Shown here: positions 7,415-17,410 of the stretch, one piece after another
How the letters are laid out: every line of letters starts with the position of its first letter
How positions within the stretch are numbered: the stretch's first letter is position 1
From: Blautia luti
Lineage (GTDB): Bacteria; Bacillota; Clostridia; Lachnospirales; Lachnospiraceae
Length of the DNA: 64,000 bases
Assembly (NCBI RefSeq): GCF_033096465.1
Contig: NZ_AP028156.1
Location: 97,001 to 161,000, forward strand
Reading direction: 5' to 3'
The notes under the pieces: generated by a model
The model's database searches: none
The model's input: the letters and a program-made list of their open reading frames with translations, nothing else
Told to the model about the DNA's origin: nothing
Position numbers and translations under genes: made by a program

Positions 7415-10400
7415 TTGGAGTTTACACATCTTCATGTCCATACAGAATACAGTCTGCTGGATGGTTCCAATAAAATAAAAGAATATGTAGCCCGTGTCAA
7501 AGAACTTGGCATGGACAGTGCGGCGATCACAGATCACGGAGTCATGTACGGTGTGATCGATTTTTACCGTGCAGCAAGGGCCGAAGGAATCAATCCGATC
7601 CTGGGATGTGAGGTTTATGTAGCTCCCGGCTCCCGATTTGACCGTGAAGCAGGAAACGGGGAGGACAGATACTATCATCTGGTTCTCCTGGCAGAGAATA
7701 ATCAGGGATATGCCAACCTGATGAAAATCGTGTCTAAAGGATTTACCGAGGGATTTTATTACAAGCCAAGGGTAGATCTGGAGGTATTAAGAGAGTACCA
7801 TGAGGGAATCATTGCATTAAGTGCATGTCTGGCAGGTGAGGTTGCCAGATATCTTCAAAGAGGAATGTATGAAGATGCAAAGGCAGCAGCGCTGCGTTAT
7901 CAGGATATCTTTGGAAAGGGAAACTTCTTCCTGGAGCTGCAGGATCATGGAATTCCGGCACAGCAGGTAGTAAATCAGGAACTTTTGCGCATGCACGAAG
8001 AAACAGGAATCGATCTGGTGGCAACCAATGACGTGCATTATACAATGGCAGAGGATGCTGCGCCCCACGATATTCTTCTGTGTCTGCAGACGAACAAGAA
8101 ACTTGCAGACGAAGACAGAATGCGTTATGAAGGCGGACAGTATTATGTGAAATCTCCGGAGGAAATGGCGCAGCTTTTCCCATATGCACTGGAAGCCCTG
8201 GAAAACACTCATAAGATCGCGCAGAGATGCCACGTGGAGATTGAATTCGGCGTAACCAAGCTGCCGCGATTCGATGTGCCGGATGGTTTTACCTCCTGGG
8301 AATATCTGAATAAACTGTGTTTCGAGGGTCTGGAAGAACGTTATCATCCGGTTACTGATGAATTAAAATCCCGCCTGACATATGAATTATCCACGATCAA
8401 AAATATGGGATACGTGGATTACTTCCTTATTGTGTGGGATTTCATCAAATATGCCCGTGACAATGATATTATGGTAGGTCCTGGACGAGGTTCAGCAGCA
8501 GGAAGCCTTGTTGCCTACACTTTGGGTATCACACAGCTTGACCCGATCCGTTATGATCTGCTTTTCGAGCGATTCCTGAATCCGGAACGAGTATCCATGC
8601 CTGATATTGACGTTGACTTCTGCTTCGAAAGAAGACAGGAAGTGATCGAATATGTACGGCGCAAATACGGAGATGACTGTGTGGTTCAGATCGTTACTTT
8701 CGGTACACTGGCAGCCCGCGGTGTTATCCGTGATGTCGGCCGTGTTCTGGATATGCCCTATGCACAGGTTGCTGATATTGCGAAAATGATTCCCCAGGAG
8801 CTGAATATCACTATTGATAAAGCCCTGAAAATGAATCCTGAACTGAAGAAGGCATACGAAGAACAGGATGATGTCCACTATCTGATCGACATGGCGAGAC
8901 GTCTGGAAGGTCTTCCGCGGCATACCTCTATGCATGCAGCAGGCGTGGTGATCAGCCAGAAAGATGTTTCCGAATATGTACCTCTTTCCAGAGCACAGGA
9001 CGGTTCCATTGTTACTCAGTTCACCATGACAACACTGGAAGAACTGGGACTTCTGAAAATGGACTTCCTGGGTCTGCGTACCCTGACAGTGATCCAGAAT
9101 GCAGTGAAACTGATCCAGAAAGACGCAGGCGTTACGCTGGATATGCAGAAAATAGATTATAATGATAAGAAAGTTCTTGATTCTCTCGGTACCGGCCGTT
9201 CCGATGGTGTATTCCAGCTGGAAAGTGCAGGAATGAAGAACTTCATGAAAGAGCTGAAACCACAGAGTCTTGAAGATGTGATCGCGGGAATTTCCCTTTA
9301 CCGTCCGGGTCCTATGGATTTCATCCCCCAGTATATCCGGGGCAAAAACCGTCCGGATACCATCAAGTATGACTGTCCTCAGCTGGAGCCAATCCTTAAG
9401 CCGACTTATGGCTGTATCGTATATCAGGAGCAGGTTATGCAGATCGTTCGTAATCTGGCAGGCTATACCCTTGGACGAAGCGACCTTGTCCGCCGTGCCA
9501 TGTCCAAGAAAAAAGCGGCAGTTATGGAAAAAGAACGCCGGAATTTCGTATACGGAAATGAAGCTGAAGGGGTTCCGGGATGTATTGCCAATGGGATCGA
9601 CGAGGCAACAGCTAATAAGATCTATGATGACATGATCGATTTCGCCAAGTATGCGTTCAATAAATCTCATGCAGCGGCATATGCAGTTGTTTCTTATCAG
9701 ACTGCATATCTGAAGTACTATTATCCGATAGAATTTATGGCAGCGCTGATGACATCGGTGATTGATTTTCCTACAAAAGTAGCAGAATATTTCCTGGTAG
9801 GCCGTCAGATGGGAATCAAGATCCTTCCGCCGGATATCAATTGCGGAATGTATGGTTTCTCTGTAGATAACGGCGCGATCCGATATGGATTGTCTGCAAT
9901 TAAGAGTGTGGGGCGTCCAGCTATCGAGAGCCTGGTGGAAGAGAGAGAAAATAACGGGAAGTATAAATCCCTGAAGGATTTTATGGAACGAAATTCTTCC
10001 CAGATGAATAAACGAGCCATTGAGAACTTTATCAAAGCAGGTGCCATGGACTGTCTGGAGGGAAATCGCCGTCAGAAGATGATGGTCTATCAGCAGATTT
10101 CCGACAGCATCAGTCAGGAGAGAAAGAACAGTCTGGCAGGACAGATGAGCCTGTTTGACCTGGTCAGCGATGAGGATAAGAAGGAATTCGAGATCCGTAT
10201 GCCGGATGTGGAGGAATTTGATAAGGAAGAGCTGCTGGCATTTGAGAAAGAAGTTTTGGGAATTTATCTGAGCGGACATCCGCTGGAAAGCTGCAGAGGA
10301 ATGATGGAGAAAACAATTTCCGCGAGAACTATAGATTTCCAGCCGGATGAAGAGACAAATATCCCTAAGGTAGTGGATGGACAGAAGGTGATCATCGGAG

Positions 10401-10882
10401 GAATGATCACAGAGAAGACCATTAAATATACCAAGACAAACAAAATTATGGCGTTTCTGACAGTAGAGGATCTGGTAGGAACAGTAGAAGTGGTTGTTTT
10501 CCCAAGAGATTATGAGAAAAGCCAGGTTCTTTTGCAGGAGGATGCCAGAGTATTTATACAGGGCAGGGTTTCAGCTGAAGATGACAGGGCAAGCAAGCTG
10601 ATCCTGGAGAAGATCAGATCCTTTGATGATGTACCCAGAGAGCTGTGGATCCAGTTTGAGAACCGCAGTGAATACGGGAAAAAGGAACAGCAGCTTCTGG
10701 CAGATCTTCGGGAATCACCGGGAAGAAGCAGTGTGGTGATCTATCTGAAAGATGTGAAAGCCATGAAAAAGCTTCCGGCAGCCTGGCAGGTACAAATTCA
10801 GGACTCCTGGATGGGCCGATTGGGTGAAAAATATGGTAAAACCAATGTTAAAGTTGTAGAAAGAGGATTGAAAAACTTATAA
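7415..10882 (+). CDS. dnaE: DNA polymerase III alpha subunit
   Basis: A replicative DNA polymerase subunit of 1155 residues. The N-terminal PHP domain (residues 1 to about 270) opens with THLHVHTEYSLLDG and keeps AITDHGVMYG. The polymerase core contains GPGRGSAAGSLVAY and the catalytic PDIDVDF, with Asp397, Asp399 and Asp401. A helix-hairpin-helix and an OB-fold (about 980-1060) complete the C-terminus. Layout is that of DnaE rather than PolC, which carries an inserted exonuclease. The TTG start is supported by AGGAGA 10 bp upstream. Confidence 0.97.
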   Translation: MEFTHLHVHTEYSLLDGSNKIKEYVARVKELGMDSAAITDHGVMYGVIDFYRAARAEGINPILGCEVYVAPGSRFDREAGNGEDRYYHLVLLAENNQGYANLMKIVSKGFTEGFYYKPRVDLEVLREYHEGIIALSACLAGEVARYLQRGMYEDAKAAALRYQDIFGKGNFFLELQDHGIPAQQVVNQELLRMHEETGIDLVATNDVHYTMAEDAAPHDILLCLQTNKKLADEDRMRYEGGQYYVKSPEEMAQLFPYALEALENTHKIAQRCHVEIEFGVTKLPRFDVPDGFTSWEYLNKLCFEGLEERYHPVTDELKSRLTYELSTIKNMGYVDYFLIVWDFIKYARDNDIMVGPGRGSAAGSLVAYTLGITQLDPIRYDLLFERFLNPERVSMPDIDVDFCFERRQEVIEYVRRKYGDDCVVQIVTFGTLAARGVIRDVGRVLDMPYAQVADIAKMIPQELNITIDKALKMNPELKKAYEEQDDVHYLIDMARRLEGLPRHTSMHAAGVVISQKDVSEYVPLSRAQDGSIVTQFTMTTLEELGLLKMDFLGLRTLTVIQNAVKLIQKDAGVTLDMQKIDYNDKKVLDSLGTGRSDGVFQLESAGMKNFMKELKPQSLEDVIAGISLYRPGPMDFIPQYIRGKNRPDTIKYDCPQLEPILKPTYGCIVYQEQVMQIVRNLAGYTLGRSDLVRRAMSKKKAAVMEKERRNFVYGNEAEGVPGCIANGIDEATANKIYDDMIDFAKYAFNKSHAAAYAVVSYQTAYLKYYYPIEFMAALMTSVIDFPTKVAEYFLVGRQMGIKILPPDINCGMYGFSVDNGAIRYGLSAIKSVGRPAIESLVEERENNGKYKSLKDFMERNSSQMNKRAIENFIKAGAMDCLEGNRRQKMMVYQQISDSISQERKNSLAGQMSLFDLVSDEDKKEFEIRMPDVEEFDKEELLAFEKEVLGIYLSGHPLESCRGMMEKTISARTIDFQPDEETNIPKVVDGQKVIIGGMITEKTIKYTKTNKIMAFLTVEDLVGTVEVVVFPRDYEKSQVLLQEDARVFIQGRVSAEDDRASKLILEKIRSFDDVPRELWIQFENRSEYGKKEQQLLADLRESPGRSSVVIYLKDVKAMKKLPAAWQVQIQDSWMGRLGEKYGKTNVKVVERGLKNL

Positions 10883-10955
10883 AAATGCGCTAAACTAATA
10901 CCCGAATATGTGTATAGTAAAAATGAGATAGATTCATAAGATGGAGGAAGAAAAG

Positions 10956-11954
10956 ATGGCAGAAAACAAGATAAAAACCATTGGCGTCCTTACCAGCGGT
11001 GGTGATGCACCGGGAATGAACGCTGCAATTCGTGCAGTTGTCAGAAGAGGTTTAAGTAATGGCCTGAATGTAAAAGGTATTCTTAAAGGATACAATGGTC
11101 TGTTAAACGAAGAAATCATTGATATGAGTGCCAAGGACGTTTCCGACACGATTGAGCGCGGCGGTACAATCCTTTACACAGCACGTTGTGCAGAATTCCG
11201 TACACCGGAAGGACAGCAGCGTGGTGCAGAAATCTGCAAAAAGCACGGCATCGACGGACTTGTTGTTATCGGTGGTGATGGATCTTTTGCAGGTGCTCAG
11301 AAACTTGCAAACCTTGGAATCAATACAATTGGTCTTCCGGGAACAATTGACCTTGATATCGCATGTACAGAATATACGATCGGTTTCGATACAGCTGTAA
11401 ACACAGCAATGGAAGCAATCGATAAAGTACGTGATACTTCTACTTCCCATGAGAGATGCAGTATCATCGAGGTTATGGGACGTGGTGCAGGATATATTGC
11501 TCTGTGGTGCGGTATTGCCAACGGTGCTGAGGACGTTCTGGTTCCTGAGAAATATGACTATGATGAGCAGAAGCTGATCAATAACATTATCGAGAGTCGT
11601 AAGAAAGGCAAAAAGCATCACATCATCATCAATGCAGAAGGTATTGGTCATTCTGAAGCAATGGCAAAACGTATCGAAGCTGCCACAGGTATCGAAACAC
11701 GTGCTACAATCCTTGGACACATGCAGCGTGGTGGAAGCCCGACATGTAAAGACCGTGTATATGCATCTATGATGGGTGCTCTGGCAGTAGACCTTCTTGT
11801 TGCAGGTAAGACATGCCGCGTTGTTGGATATCGTCACGGTGAATTTGTAGACTTCGATATCAATGAAGCACTTGCTATGCAGAAAGGTATCTCTGACTAT
11901 CAGTGGGAAGTATGCCAGTCACTTTCTCATAACTATGATAAAAACAACAAATAA
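10956..11954 (+). CDS. pfkA: 6-phosphofructokinase
   Basis: Phosphorylates fructose 6-phosphate in glycolysis. The 332-residue length fits bacterial PfkA. The GGDGS motif (GGDGSFAGAQ) with Gly is typical of ATP-dependent enzymes. The catalytic loop reads PGTIDLDI, keeping both Asp residues of the usual GTIDND but with Leu in place of Asn. ERCSIIEVMGRGAGYIA and LGHMQRGGSP complete the substrate sites. The ATG at 10956 is chosen: the ATG at 10941 runs into the ribosome-binding site GGAGGAAG (10943-10950). The ktrB gene follows after 3 bp. Confidence 0.95.
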   Translation: MAENKIKTIGVLTSGGDAPGMNAAIRAVVRRGLSNGLNVKGILKGYNGLLNEEIIDMSAKDVSDTIERGGTILYTARCAEFRTPEGQQRGAEICKKHGIDGLVVIGGDGSFAGAQKLANLGINTIGLPGTIDLDIACTEYTIGFDTAVNTAMEAIDKVRDTSTSHERCSIIEVMGRGAGYIALWCGIANGAEDVLVPEKYDYDEQKLINNIIESRKKGKKHHIIINAEGIGHSEAMAKRIEAATGIETRATILGHMQRGGSPTCKDRVYASMMGALAVDLLVAGKTCRVVGYRHGEFVDFDINEALAMQKGISDYQWEVCQSLSHNYDKNNK

Positions 11955-11957
11955 CAA

Positions 11958-13352
11958 ATGAATAAAAAGATGCAGTTATATAACAGACTGCATAAATTAA
12001 ATACTGCTCAGATAATTACCCTCGGTTTTGCGGGGGTGATTATCTTAGGGGGATTACTTCTGTGGCTGCCGTTTTGTACGGCACCCGGAAATCACACTTC
12101 TTTTACAGATGCCATGTTTACCGCAACTACAAGTGTATGTGTAACAGGGCTTGTGACAGTTGTTACGGCAACTCACTGGACTCTGGCAGGTAAGATTATT
12201 ATTCTTGTTCTGATCCAGATTGGAGGTGTGGGACTGATTTCCCTGGGCAGTATTATTTTTATAAGTCTGAGAAAGAAAATATCGCTGAGGAACCGGCGTG
12301 TTATCCAGGAGTCCTATAATATGGACAGAATGAGTGGAATGGTCAGGCTGGTGAAGAAAGTTCTGATCTGTGTGTTTGGAGCAGAAGGAATCGGTGCAGT
12401 GTGTTATGCAGTTCGATTTATTCCACAGTTCGGTCTGGCAAAAGGTTTGGGATACTCTGTTTTTACGGCAGTATCTGCATTCTGTAATGCTGGTATTGAT
12501 CTGCTGGGAGAGGACAGCCTGGCTCAGTATGTTGATGATCCGATCGTGAACTTTACAAGTGTAGGACTGATCATTATGTCAGGACTTGGATTTGTGGTCT
12601 GGTGGGATATCTGGGATAAGATTAAACGAGTCATCAGAGGGAAACTTCCGGTGGGACGTATGTTTAAAAATCTCCGTCTTCACAGTAAGATCGTGCTGAT
12701 GATGACGCTGATACTTGTTGTGGGCGGTACAGTACTGATCTTTCTGTTTGATCATGGAAATCCGGAAAGTATCGGGATATATTCGCCGGGAACGAAGTGG
12801 ATGGCATCTTTGTTCCAGTCAGTTACCACAAGAACAGCCGGATTTTTTACTGTAAGTCAGGAGAGGTTTTCCAATGCAACTTATATGCTGTGCCTGATAT
12901 TGATGTTGATCGGCGGTTCCCCTATGGGAACAGCAGGTGGAATTAAAACAACAACAGTTGCGGTCCTTCTGCTGAGTCTGAAATCCAATCTTCAGGGAAA
13001 ACGGGATGTGGAAGTACACCACAGGAGAATCAGAGACAGCTACATCCGTTCTGCAATCGTAGTGACAGGTATGGTACTTACAGTACTTATTCTCATGAGT
13101 ATGCTGTTGTGTGTAGCCATGCCGGAAGCACCGACAGAAGATGTTGTTTATGAAATTACATCTGCGGTTGCAACGGTAGGACTTAGCAGAGGGCTGACAT
13201 CCTGCCTGAATACAGCTGGCAAATGGATCGTGATCCTGACTATGTATCTGGGAAGAATCGGTCCGCTGACTCTGGGAACTGCAGTGACTGTACGTGCACA
13301 GAAAATGCCGGCAGATTCACATCTGGCAGAAGAAGATATTATGATCGGATAG
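11958..13352 (+). CDS. ktrB: Ktr/Trk potassium uptake channel subunit
   Basis: A 464-residue membrane protein of the TrkH/KtrB family, which conducts K+ (often Na+-dependent) across the cytoplasmic membrane. About eight to ten membrane segments are visible, with pore-loop selectivity sequences typical of the family: TTSVCVTGLVTV, VSAFCNAGIDL, TTRTAGFFTV and SAVATVGLSRGLT. It lies 3 bp after pfkA and 74 bp before ktrA, which encodes its regulatory partner. Confidence 0.93.
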   Translation: MNKKMQLYNRLHKLNTAQIITLGFAGVIILGGLLLWLPFCTAPGNHTSFTDAMFTATTSVCVTGLVTVVTATHWTLAGKIIILVLIQIGGVGLISLGSIIFISLRKKISLRNRRVIQESYNMDRMSGMVRLVKKVLICVFGAEGIGAVCYAVRFIPQFGLAKGLGYSVFTAVSAFCNAGIDLLGEDSLAQYVDDPIVNFTSVGLIIMSGLGFVVWWDIWDKIKRVIRGKLPVGRMFKNLRLHSKIVLMMTLILVVGGTVLIFLFDHGNPESIGIYSPGTKWMASLFQSVTTRTAGFFTVSQERFSNATYMLCLILMLIGGSPMGTAGGIKTTTVAVLLLSLKSNLQGKRDVEVHHRRIRDSYIRSAIVVTGMVLTVLILMSMLLCVAMPEAPTEDVVYEITSAVATVGLSRGLTSCLNTAGKWIVILTMYLGRIGPLTLGTAVTVRAQKMPADSHLAEEDIMIG

Positions 13353-13426
13353 TAACGGTTCGGTAGTCAGGCGGATATTCGCAGAGGATAACGAATACAT
13401 GTTCAGAAAGAGAAATGAGGAAGAAA

Positions 13427-14080
13427 ATGAAGAACAAATCTTATGCAGTGATCGGTCTTGGGCAGTTCGGGATGACGGTAGCCCTTACTCTGGCAGAGGC
13501 GAACTGCGATGTACTTGCCATTGACGATAAAGATGATAATGTGCAGGACATCGCAGAGAAAGTTTCCTATGCTGTTAAGGCAGATGTGCGTGATCCGGGA
13601 ATTCTGGAATCGCTTGGAGTTCAGAATGTAGATGTTGCGGTCATCGCAGTAGCCGAGAATATGGAGGCCAGTATTACAGCAACCATGCAGGTGAAAGAAC
13701 TTGGAGTTCCTTTTGTCATGGCAAAGGCAATGAATTCTCTTCATGGCAGGATACTGGAGAAAATAGGGGCAGATAAGGTGATTTATCCTGAACATTCCAT
13801 GGGTGTCAGAGTTGCAAGAAATCTTCTCTCCAGTGGATTTGTCGATATGTTTGAGCTTTCTTCTGATTTCAGTATGGCAGAATTTAAGATCCCGCGGGAA
13901 TGGATAGGAAAAACACTTCGGGAGCTGAAGGTCAGGGAAAAGTATAACATCAATCTGATCGGTCTGAAGCATGGCGACAAGATGAATATGAATGTGGCGC
14001 CGGATGAAGTGTTTCCGGCAGACTGCACAGTTGTTGCAACAGGAGCAAACAGTGACCTGAATAAGGTTTCGGAAAATTGA
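13427..14080 (+). CDS. ktrA: Ktr potassium uptake regulatory (RCK) subunit
   Basis: A cytosolic gating ring subunit of 217 residues. The N-terminal Rossmann RCK_N domain opens with AVIGLGQFGMTVA and the acidic turn LAIDDKDDN that binds nucleotide. A C-terminal RCK_C domain spans about 140-215. The ATG at 13427 is preferred because GAGGA sits 6 bp upstream; the ATG at 13415 has a poor site. It is the expected partner of the preceding ktrB. Confidence 0.92.
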   Translation: MKNKSYAVIGLGQFGMTVALTLAEANCDVLAIDDKDDNVQDIAEKVSYAVKADVRDPGILESLGVQNVDVAVIAVAENMEASITATMQVKELGVPFVMAKAMNSLHGRILEKIGADKVIYPEHSMGVRVARNLLSSGFVDMFELSSDFSMAEFKIPREWIGKTLRELKVREKYNINLIGLKHGDKMNMNVAPDEVFPADCTVVATGANSDLNKVSEN

Positions 14081-14089
14081 GGATAAGAT

Positions 14090-14863
14090 ATGATCACCAG
14101 TGTAAATAACGGACAGGTAAAAAATATCATACAGCTGAACCAGAAAACAAAAGCCCGCAGAGAACAAGGGCTTTTTGTTGCAGAAGGAAGAAAAATGTTC
14201 GGCGAAGCACCGAGGGATTGGATCTCGAAGGTGTATGTATCAGAAGCTCTCAGCGGTGATGCAGAACTGATGGTTCAGGTGGAGAAACTTCCATATGAGA
14301 TAGTAGCAGATTCTGTTTTTCGACAGATGAGCGATACGCAGACGCCTCAGGGAATTATGACAGTGCTTAAGAAACCTTCCTATACAATAGAAGATATTCT
14401 CGGCGGGAAAAATCCGCTGGTTATGATTCTGGAGGATCTGCAGGATCCGGGAAATGCCGGAACTATTCTCCGTACAGGAGAGGGCGCCGGAGTAAGCGGA
14501 GTTCTTCTGACAAAGACCTGCGTGGATATCACAAACCCGAAGGTTATACGATCAACCATGGGGTCTGTCTACAGAATGCCTTTCCTATATGTGGAAAATG
14601 TGGTATCATTAGCACAGGAACTGAAAGACAGAAATATTCGCACATTTGCGGCGCATCTGCATGGTAAGAACTCTTATGATCAGGAATCCTACACAGGAGG
14701 AACTGCTTTCCTGATCGGCAACGAGGGAAAAGGACTGACAGATGAAGCGGCAGACAGTGCTGATTGTCTGATACGGATTCCTATGTGTGGAAAAGTAGAA
14801 TCTCTGAATGCTGCCATGGCATCCGGAATTCTCATGTATGAAGCTGCTCGTCAGAGACGATAG
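14090..14863 (+). CDS. TrmH/SpoU-family RNA 2'-O-methyltransferase
   Basis: A 257-residue SPOUT methyltransferase expected to 2'-O-methylate rRNA or tRNA using S-adenosylmethionine. An N-terminal substrate-binding domain (about residues 1-95) is followed by the knotted catalytic domain: motif 1 DLQDPGNAGTILRTGEGAG, motif 2 FLIGNEGKGL and motif 3 IRIPMCGKVESLNAAMASGI. The target nucleotide cannot be read from the sequence. It begins 9 bp after ktrA. Confidence 0.9.
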   Translation: MITSVNNGQVKNIIQLNQKTKARREQGLFVAEGRKMFGEAPRDWISKVYVSEALSGDAELMVQVEKLPYEIVADSVFRQMSDTQTPQGIMTVLKKPSYTIEDILGGKNPLVMILEDLQDPGNAGTILRTGEGAGVSGVLLTKTCVDITNPKVIRSTMGSVYRMPFLYVENVVSLAQELKDRNIRTFAAHLHGKNSYDQESYTGGTAFLIGNEGKGLTDEAADSADCLIRIPMCGKVESLNAAMASGILMYEAARQRR

Positions 14864-14883
14864 CAGACGAAAGGAGGAGTTTC

Positions 14884-15318
14884 ATGCAGCCTTTGATCTG
14901 GCTTGGGATTCTTGCGTTATTGCTTGTTGTAGAGGCAATTACGGCAGGACTGACCACCATCTGGTTTGCTGGCGGCGCACTGGTCGCTGCTATTGCATGT
15001 TATGCAGGAGCGAACCTCACTGTACAGATATTGCTGTTTCTGTGTGTTTCATTGGTACTTCTCATCTTTACCAGACCACTGGCAATGAAGTACTTTAACA
15101 AAGAAACCATACAGACCAATGCAAACAGTCTGATTGGAAAGAAAGCAGTTGTGATTCAGGAGATTGACAATCTGGCGCAGACAGGCCAGGTTCGTATCAA
15201 TGATATTGAATGGACTGCACGTTCTGCTGATGACGAAAAAATCGGCGAAGGCACCGTTGTAACGATCGAAGAGATCCGAGGTGTGAAACTTATTGTAAAA
15301 CAGAATAAGGAGGATTAG
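14884..15318 (+). CDS. NfeD-family membrane protein
   Basis: A 144-residue protein with membrane segments in the first about 75 residues (LIWLGILALLLVVEAITAG, then a second pair) and a C-terminal OB-fold (about 85-140, LIGKKAVVIQEIDNL to GVKLIVKQN). NfeD proteins are typically encoded beside SPFH/stomatin proteins and modulate them; here the SPFH gene follows after 2 bp. AAAGGAGG precedes the start. Confidence 0.9.
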   Translation: MQPLIWLGILALLLVVEAITAGLTTIWFAGGALVAAIACYAGANLTVQILLFLCVSLVLLIFTRPLAMKYFNKETIQTNANSLIGKKAVVIQEIDNLAQTGQVRINDIEWTARSADDEKIGEGTVVTIEEIRGVKLIVKQNKED

Positions 15319-15320
15319 TT

Positions 15321-16262
15321 ATGGGCGTGGTTTTTCTGATAGTTATTATCGTTATTGCGGTATGGGTCCTTGCATCCTGTGTCCGCATTGTACCACAGGC
15401 ATATGCAGTAATCCTGGAACGTCTGGGAGCTTATCAGGCAACCTGGAGTACAGGAATTCACTTCAAGGTTCCGTTTATTGAACGAGTAGCCAGAAAGGTA
15501 AATCTGAAGGAACAGGTAGTGGATTTTCCACCGCAGCCGGTTATCACAAAGGATAACGTAACCATGCAGATTGATACTGTTGTGTTCTTTCAGATCACAG
15601 ATCCGAAGCTTTATACTTACGGTGTGGAGAATCCGATCATGGCAATCGAGAATCTGTCCGCAACAACCCTGAGAAATATTATCGGTGACATGGAACTGGA
15701 TGAGACACTGACATCCCGTGAGACCATTAATACCAAGATGAGAGCTTCCCTTGACGAAGCAACTGATCCATGGGGAATCAAGGTTAACCGTGTGGAATTA
15801 AAGAATATCATACCTCCGGCAGCTATCCAGGATGCAATGGAGAAACAGATGAAGGCCGAGCGTGAACGTCGTGAAGCGATTCTGATCGCAGAAGGTCAGA
15901 AGAAATCGACGATTCTTGTTGCAGAGGGTAAAAAACAGTCCGCGATCCTGGACGCAGAAGCTGAGAAACAGGCAGCGATCCTTCGTGCAGAAGCGCAGAA
16001 AGAGCGTATGATCAAGGAAGCAGAAGGTCAGGCAGAGGCAGTTCTGAAAGTACAGAATGCCAATGCAGAGGGTATTCGCATGATCAGAGAAGCAGGAGCA
16101 GATGAAGCAGTTCTCACACTGAAGAGCCTGGAAGCATTTGCCAGGGCAGCAGACGGTAAGGCAACCAAGATCATTATTCCGTCGGATATTCAGGGAATCG
16201 CAGGTCTGGCAAGTTCTCTGAAAGAGATTGTAACTGATCCGAAAGCTGAGACTGATAAATAA
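15321..16262 (+). CDS. SPFH/band-7 (stomatin-like) membrane protein
   Basis: A 313-residue stomatin/QmcA-like protein. One N-terminal membrane anchor (VVFLIVIIVIAVWVLA) is followed by the SPFH domain (about 25-190, with VPQAYAVILERLGAYQATW and WGIKVNRVELKNI). A long Ala/Glu/Lys-rich coiled coil (about 190-260) repeats an EAEGQKK-type motif. Such proteins form ring-like membrane scaffolds. The NfeD gene immediately upstream is the standard partner. The substrate or client is unknown. Confidence 0.92.
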   Translation: MGVVFLIVIIVIAVWVLASCVRIVPQAYAVILERLGAYQATWSTGIHFKVPFIERVARKVNLKEQVVDFPPQPVITKDNVTMQIDTVVFFQITDPKLYTYGVENPIMAIENLSATTLRNIIGDMELDETLTSRETINTKMRASLDEATDPWGIKVNRVELKNIIPPAAIQDAMEKQMKAERERREAILIAEGQKKSTILVAEGKKQSAILDAEAEKQAAILRAEAQKERMIKEAEGQAEAVLKVQNANAEGIRMIREAGADEAVLTLKSLEAFARAADGKATKIIIPSDIQGIAGLASSLKEIVTDPKAETDK

Positions 16263-16288
16263 CAATATCCGTCAGAGATATAGTTGTG

Positions 16289-16314
16289 AAGGAAGCAGGA
16301 TTATCTGTTTCCTT
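16289..16314 (+). terminator. Hairpin after the NfeD-SPFH pair
   Basis: Arms AAGGAAGCAG and CTGTTTCCTT pair over 10 positions (one G-U) with a 6-nt loop. There is no clear U-tract, so termination is only tentative. Confidence 0.35.
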
Positions 16315-16408
16315 ACATAGAAACAAAAGAAAACAGAAAGCTATTGTTCCGTGCAGAATGCATTAGGAAGAATAGTAACAAATAAATGACATCGGGGAGA
16401 GAAATATC

Positions 16409-17410
16409 ATGAATTTAAAAGGAAGAAACTTTCTGACGCTGAAAGATTTTACACCAGAGGAGATCACATATCTCATTGACTTATCTGCAGAACTCAAAGC
16501 TAAGAAAAAAGCCGGCGAGCTTCACGAATATTATAAAGGCAAAAACATTGCTCTGATCTTCGAGAAAACAAGTACAAGAACACGCTGCTCTTTCGAAGTA
16601 GCTGCTCATGATCTTGGAATGGGAAGCACATACTTGGATCCGACAGGTTCCCAGATCGGCAAGAAAGAGAGCATCGCAGATACAGCAAGAGTTCTTGGCA
16701 GAATGTATGATGGTATCGAATATCGTGGATTTGGTCAGGAAGTTGTTGAGGAACTTGCAAAATATGCAGGAGTTCCGGTATGGAATGGTCTTACAAACGA
16801 GTATCATCCGACACAGATGATCGCTGATATGCTGACAATCCGTGAGCATTTCGGAGATTTAAAAGGACGCAAACTTGTATACATGGGCGATGCCCGTTAT
16901 AACATGGGTAATTCCCTGATGATCGCGTGTACCAAACTTGGTATGCACTTCGTAGCATGCACAACTAAGAAATATTTCCCGAACGCAGAGTTAGTTGCTC
17001 AGTGTGAGGAATATGCGAAGGTATCCGGCGGAAGCATCACTCTGACAGAGGATGTTCAGGCAGGAACAAAGGATGCAGACGTTATCTATACAGACGTATG
17101 GGTATCTATGGGTGAGCCGGATGAGGTATGGACAGAGAGAATCCATGATCTGACACCTTATAAAGTAACAAAGGACGTTATGAAGAACGCAGGAGAGAAA
17201 GCAATCTTCCTTCACTGTCTGCCAGCATTCCATGACCTTAAGACAAAGATCGGCAAGGAAATGGGCGAGAGATTCAATCTGACAGATATGGAAGTAACAG
17301 ATGAAGTATTTGAATCTGAGCAGTCCAAAGTATTTGATGAGGCAGAGAACCGTATGCATACCATCAAAGCTGTCATGGTAGCAACATTAGGAGAGCCGGA
17401 GAACAAATAA
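16409..17410 (+). CDS. argF: Ornithine carbamoyltransferase
   Basis: Makes citrulline from ornithine and carbamoyl phosphate in arginine synthesis (or runs in reverse in the deiminase pathway). The 333-residue length fits. The carbamoyl-phosphate site is [11 protein letters not shown], followed by HPTQMIADM. The ornithine/catalytic site is HCLPAFHD, and [11 protein letters not shown] is also conserved. The birA start overlaps the stop by 1 bp. No other arg gene is adjacent, so anabolic versus catabolic use cannot be decided. Confidence 0.95.
   Translation: MNLKGRNFLTLKDFTPEEITYLIDLSAELKAKKKAGELHEYYKGKNIALIFEKTSTRTRCSFEVAAHDLGMGSTYLDPTGSQIGKKESIADTARVLGRMYDGIEYRGFGQEVVEELAKYAGVPVWNGLTNEYHPTQMIADMLTIREHFGDLKGRKLVYMGDARYNMGNSLMIACTKLGMHFVACTTKKYFPNAELVAQCEEYAKVSGGSITLTEDVQAGTKDADVIYTDVWVSMGEPDEVWTERIHDLTPYKVTKDVMKNAGEKAIFLHCLPAFHDLKTKIGKEMGERFNLTDMEVTDEVFESEQSKVFDEAENRMHTIKAVMVATLGEPENK

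Noticed and set aside
8492..10279. Long reverse-strand open frame of about 595 codons opposite dnaE
   Set aside because: It lies wholly antisense to the strongly conserved dnaE. Its translation is Cys/His/Phe-rich with no domain, as expected for the shadow of a biased coding strand.
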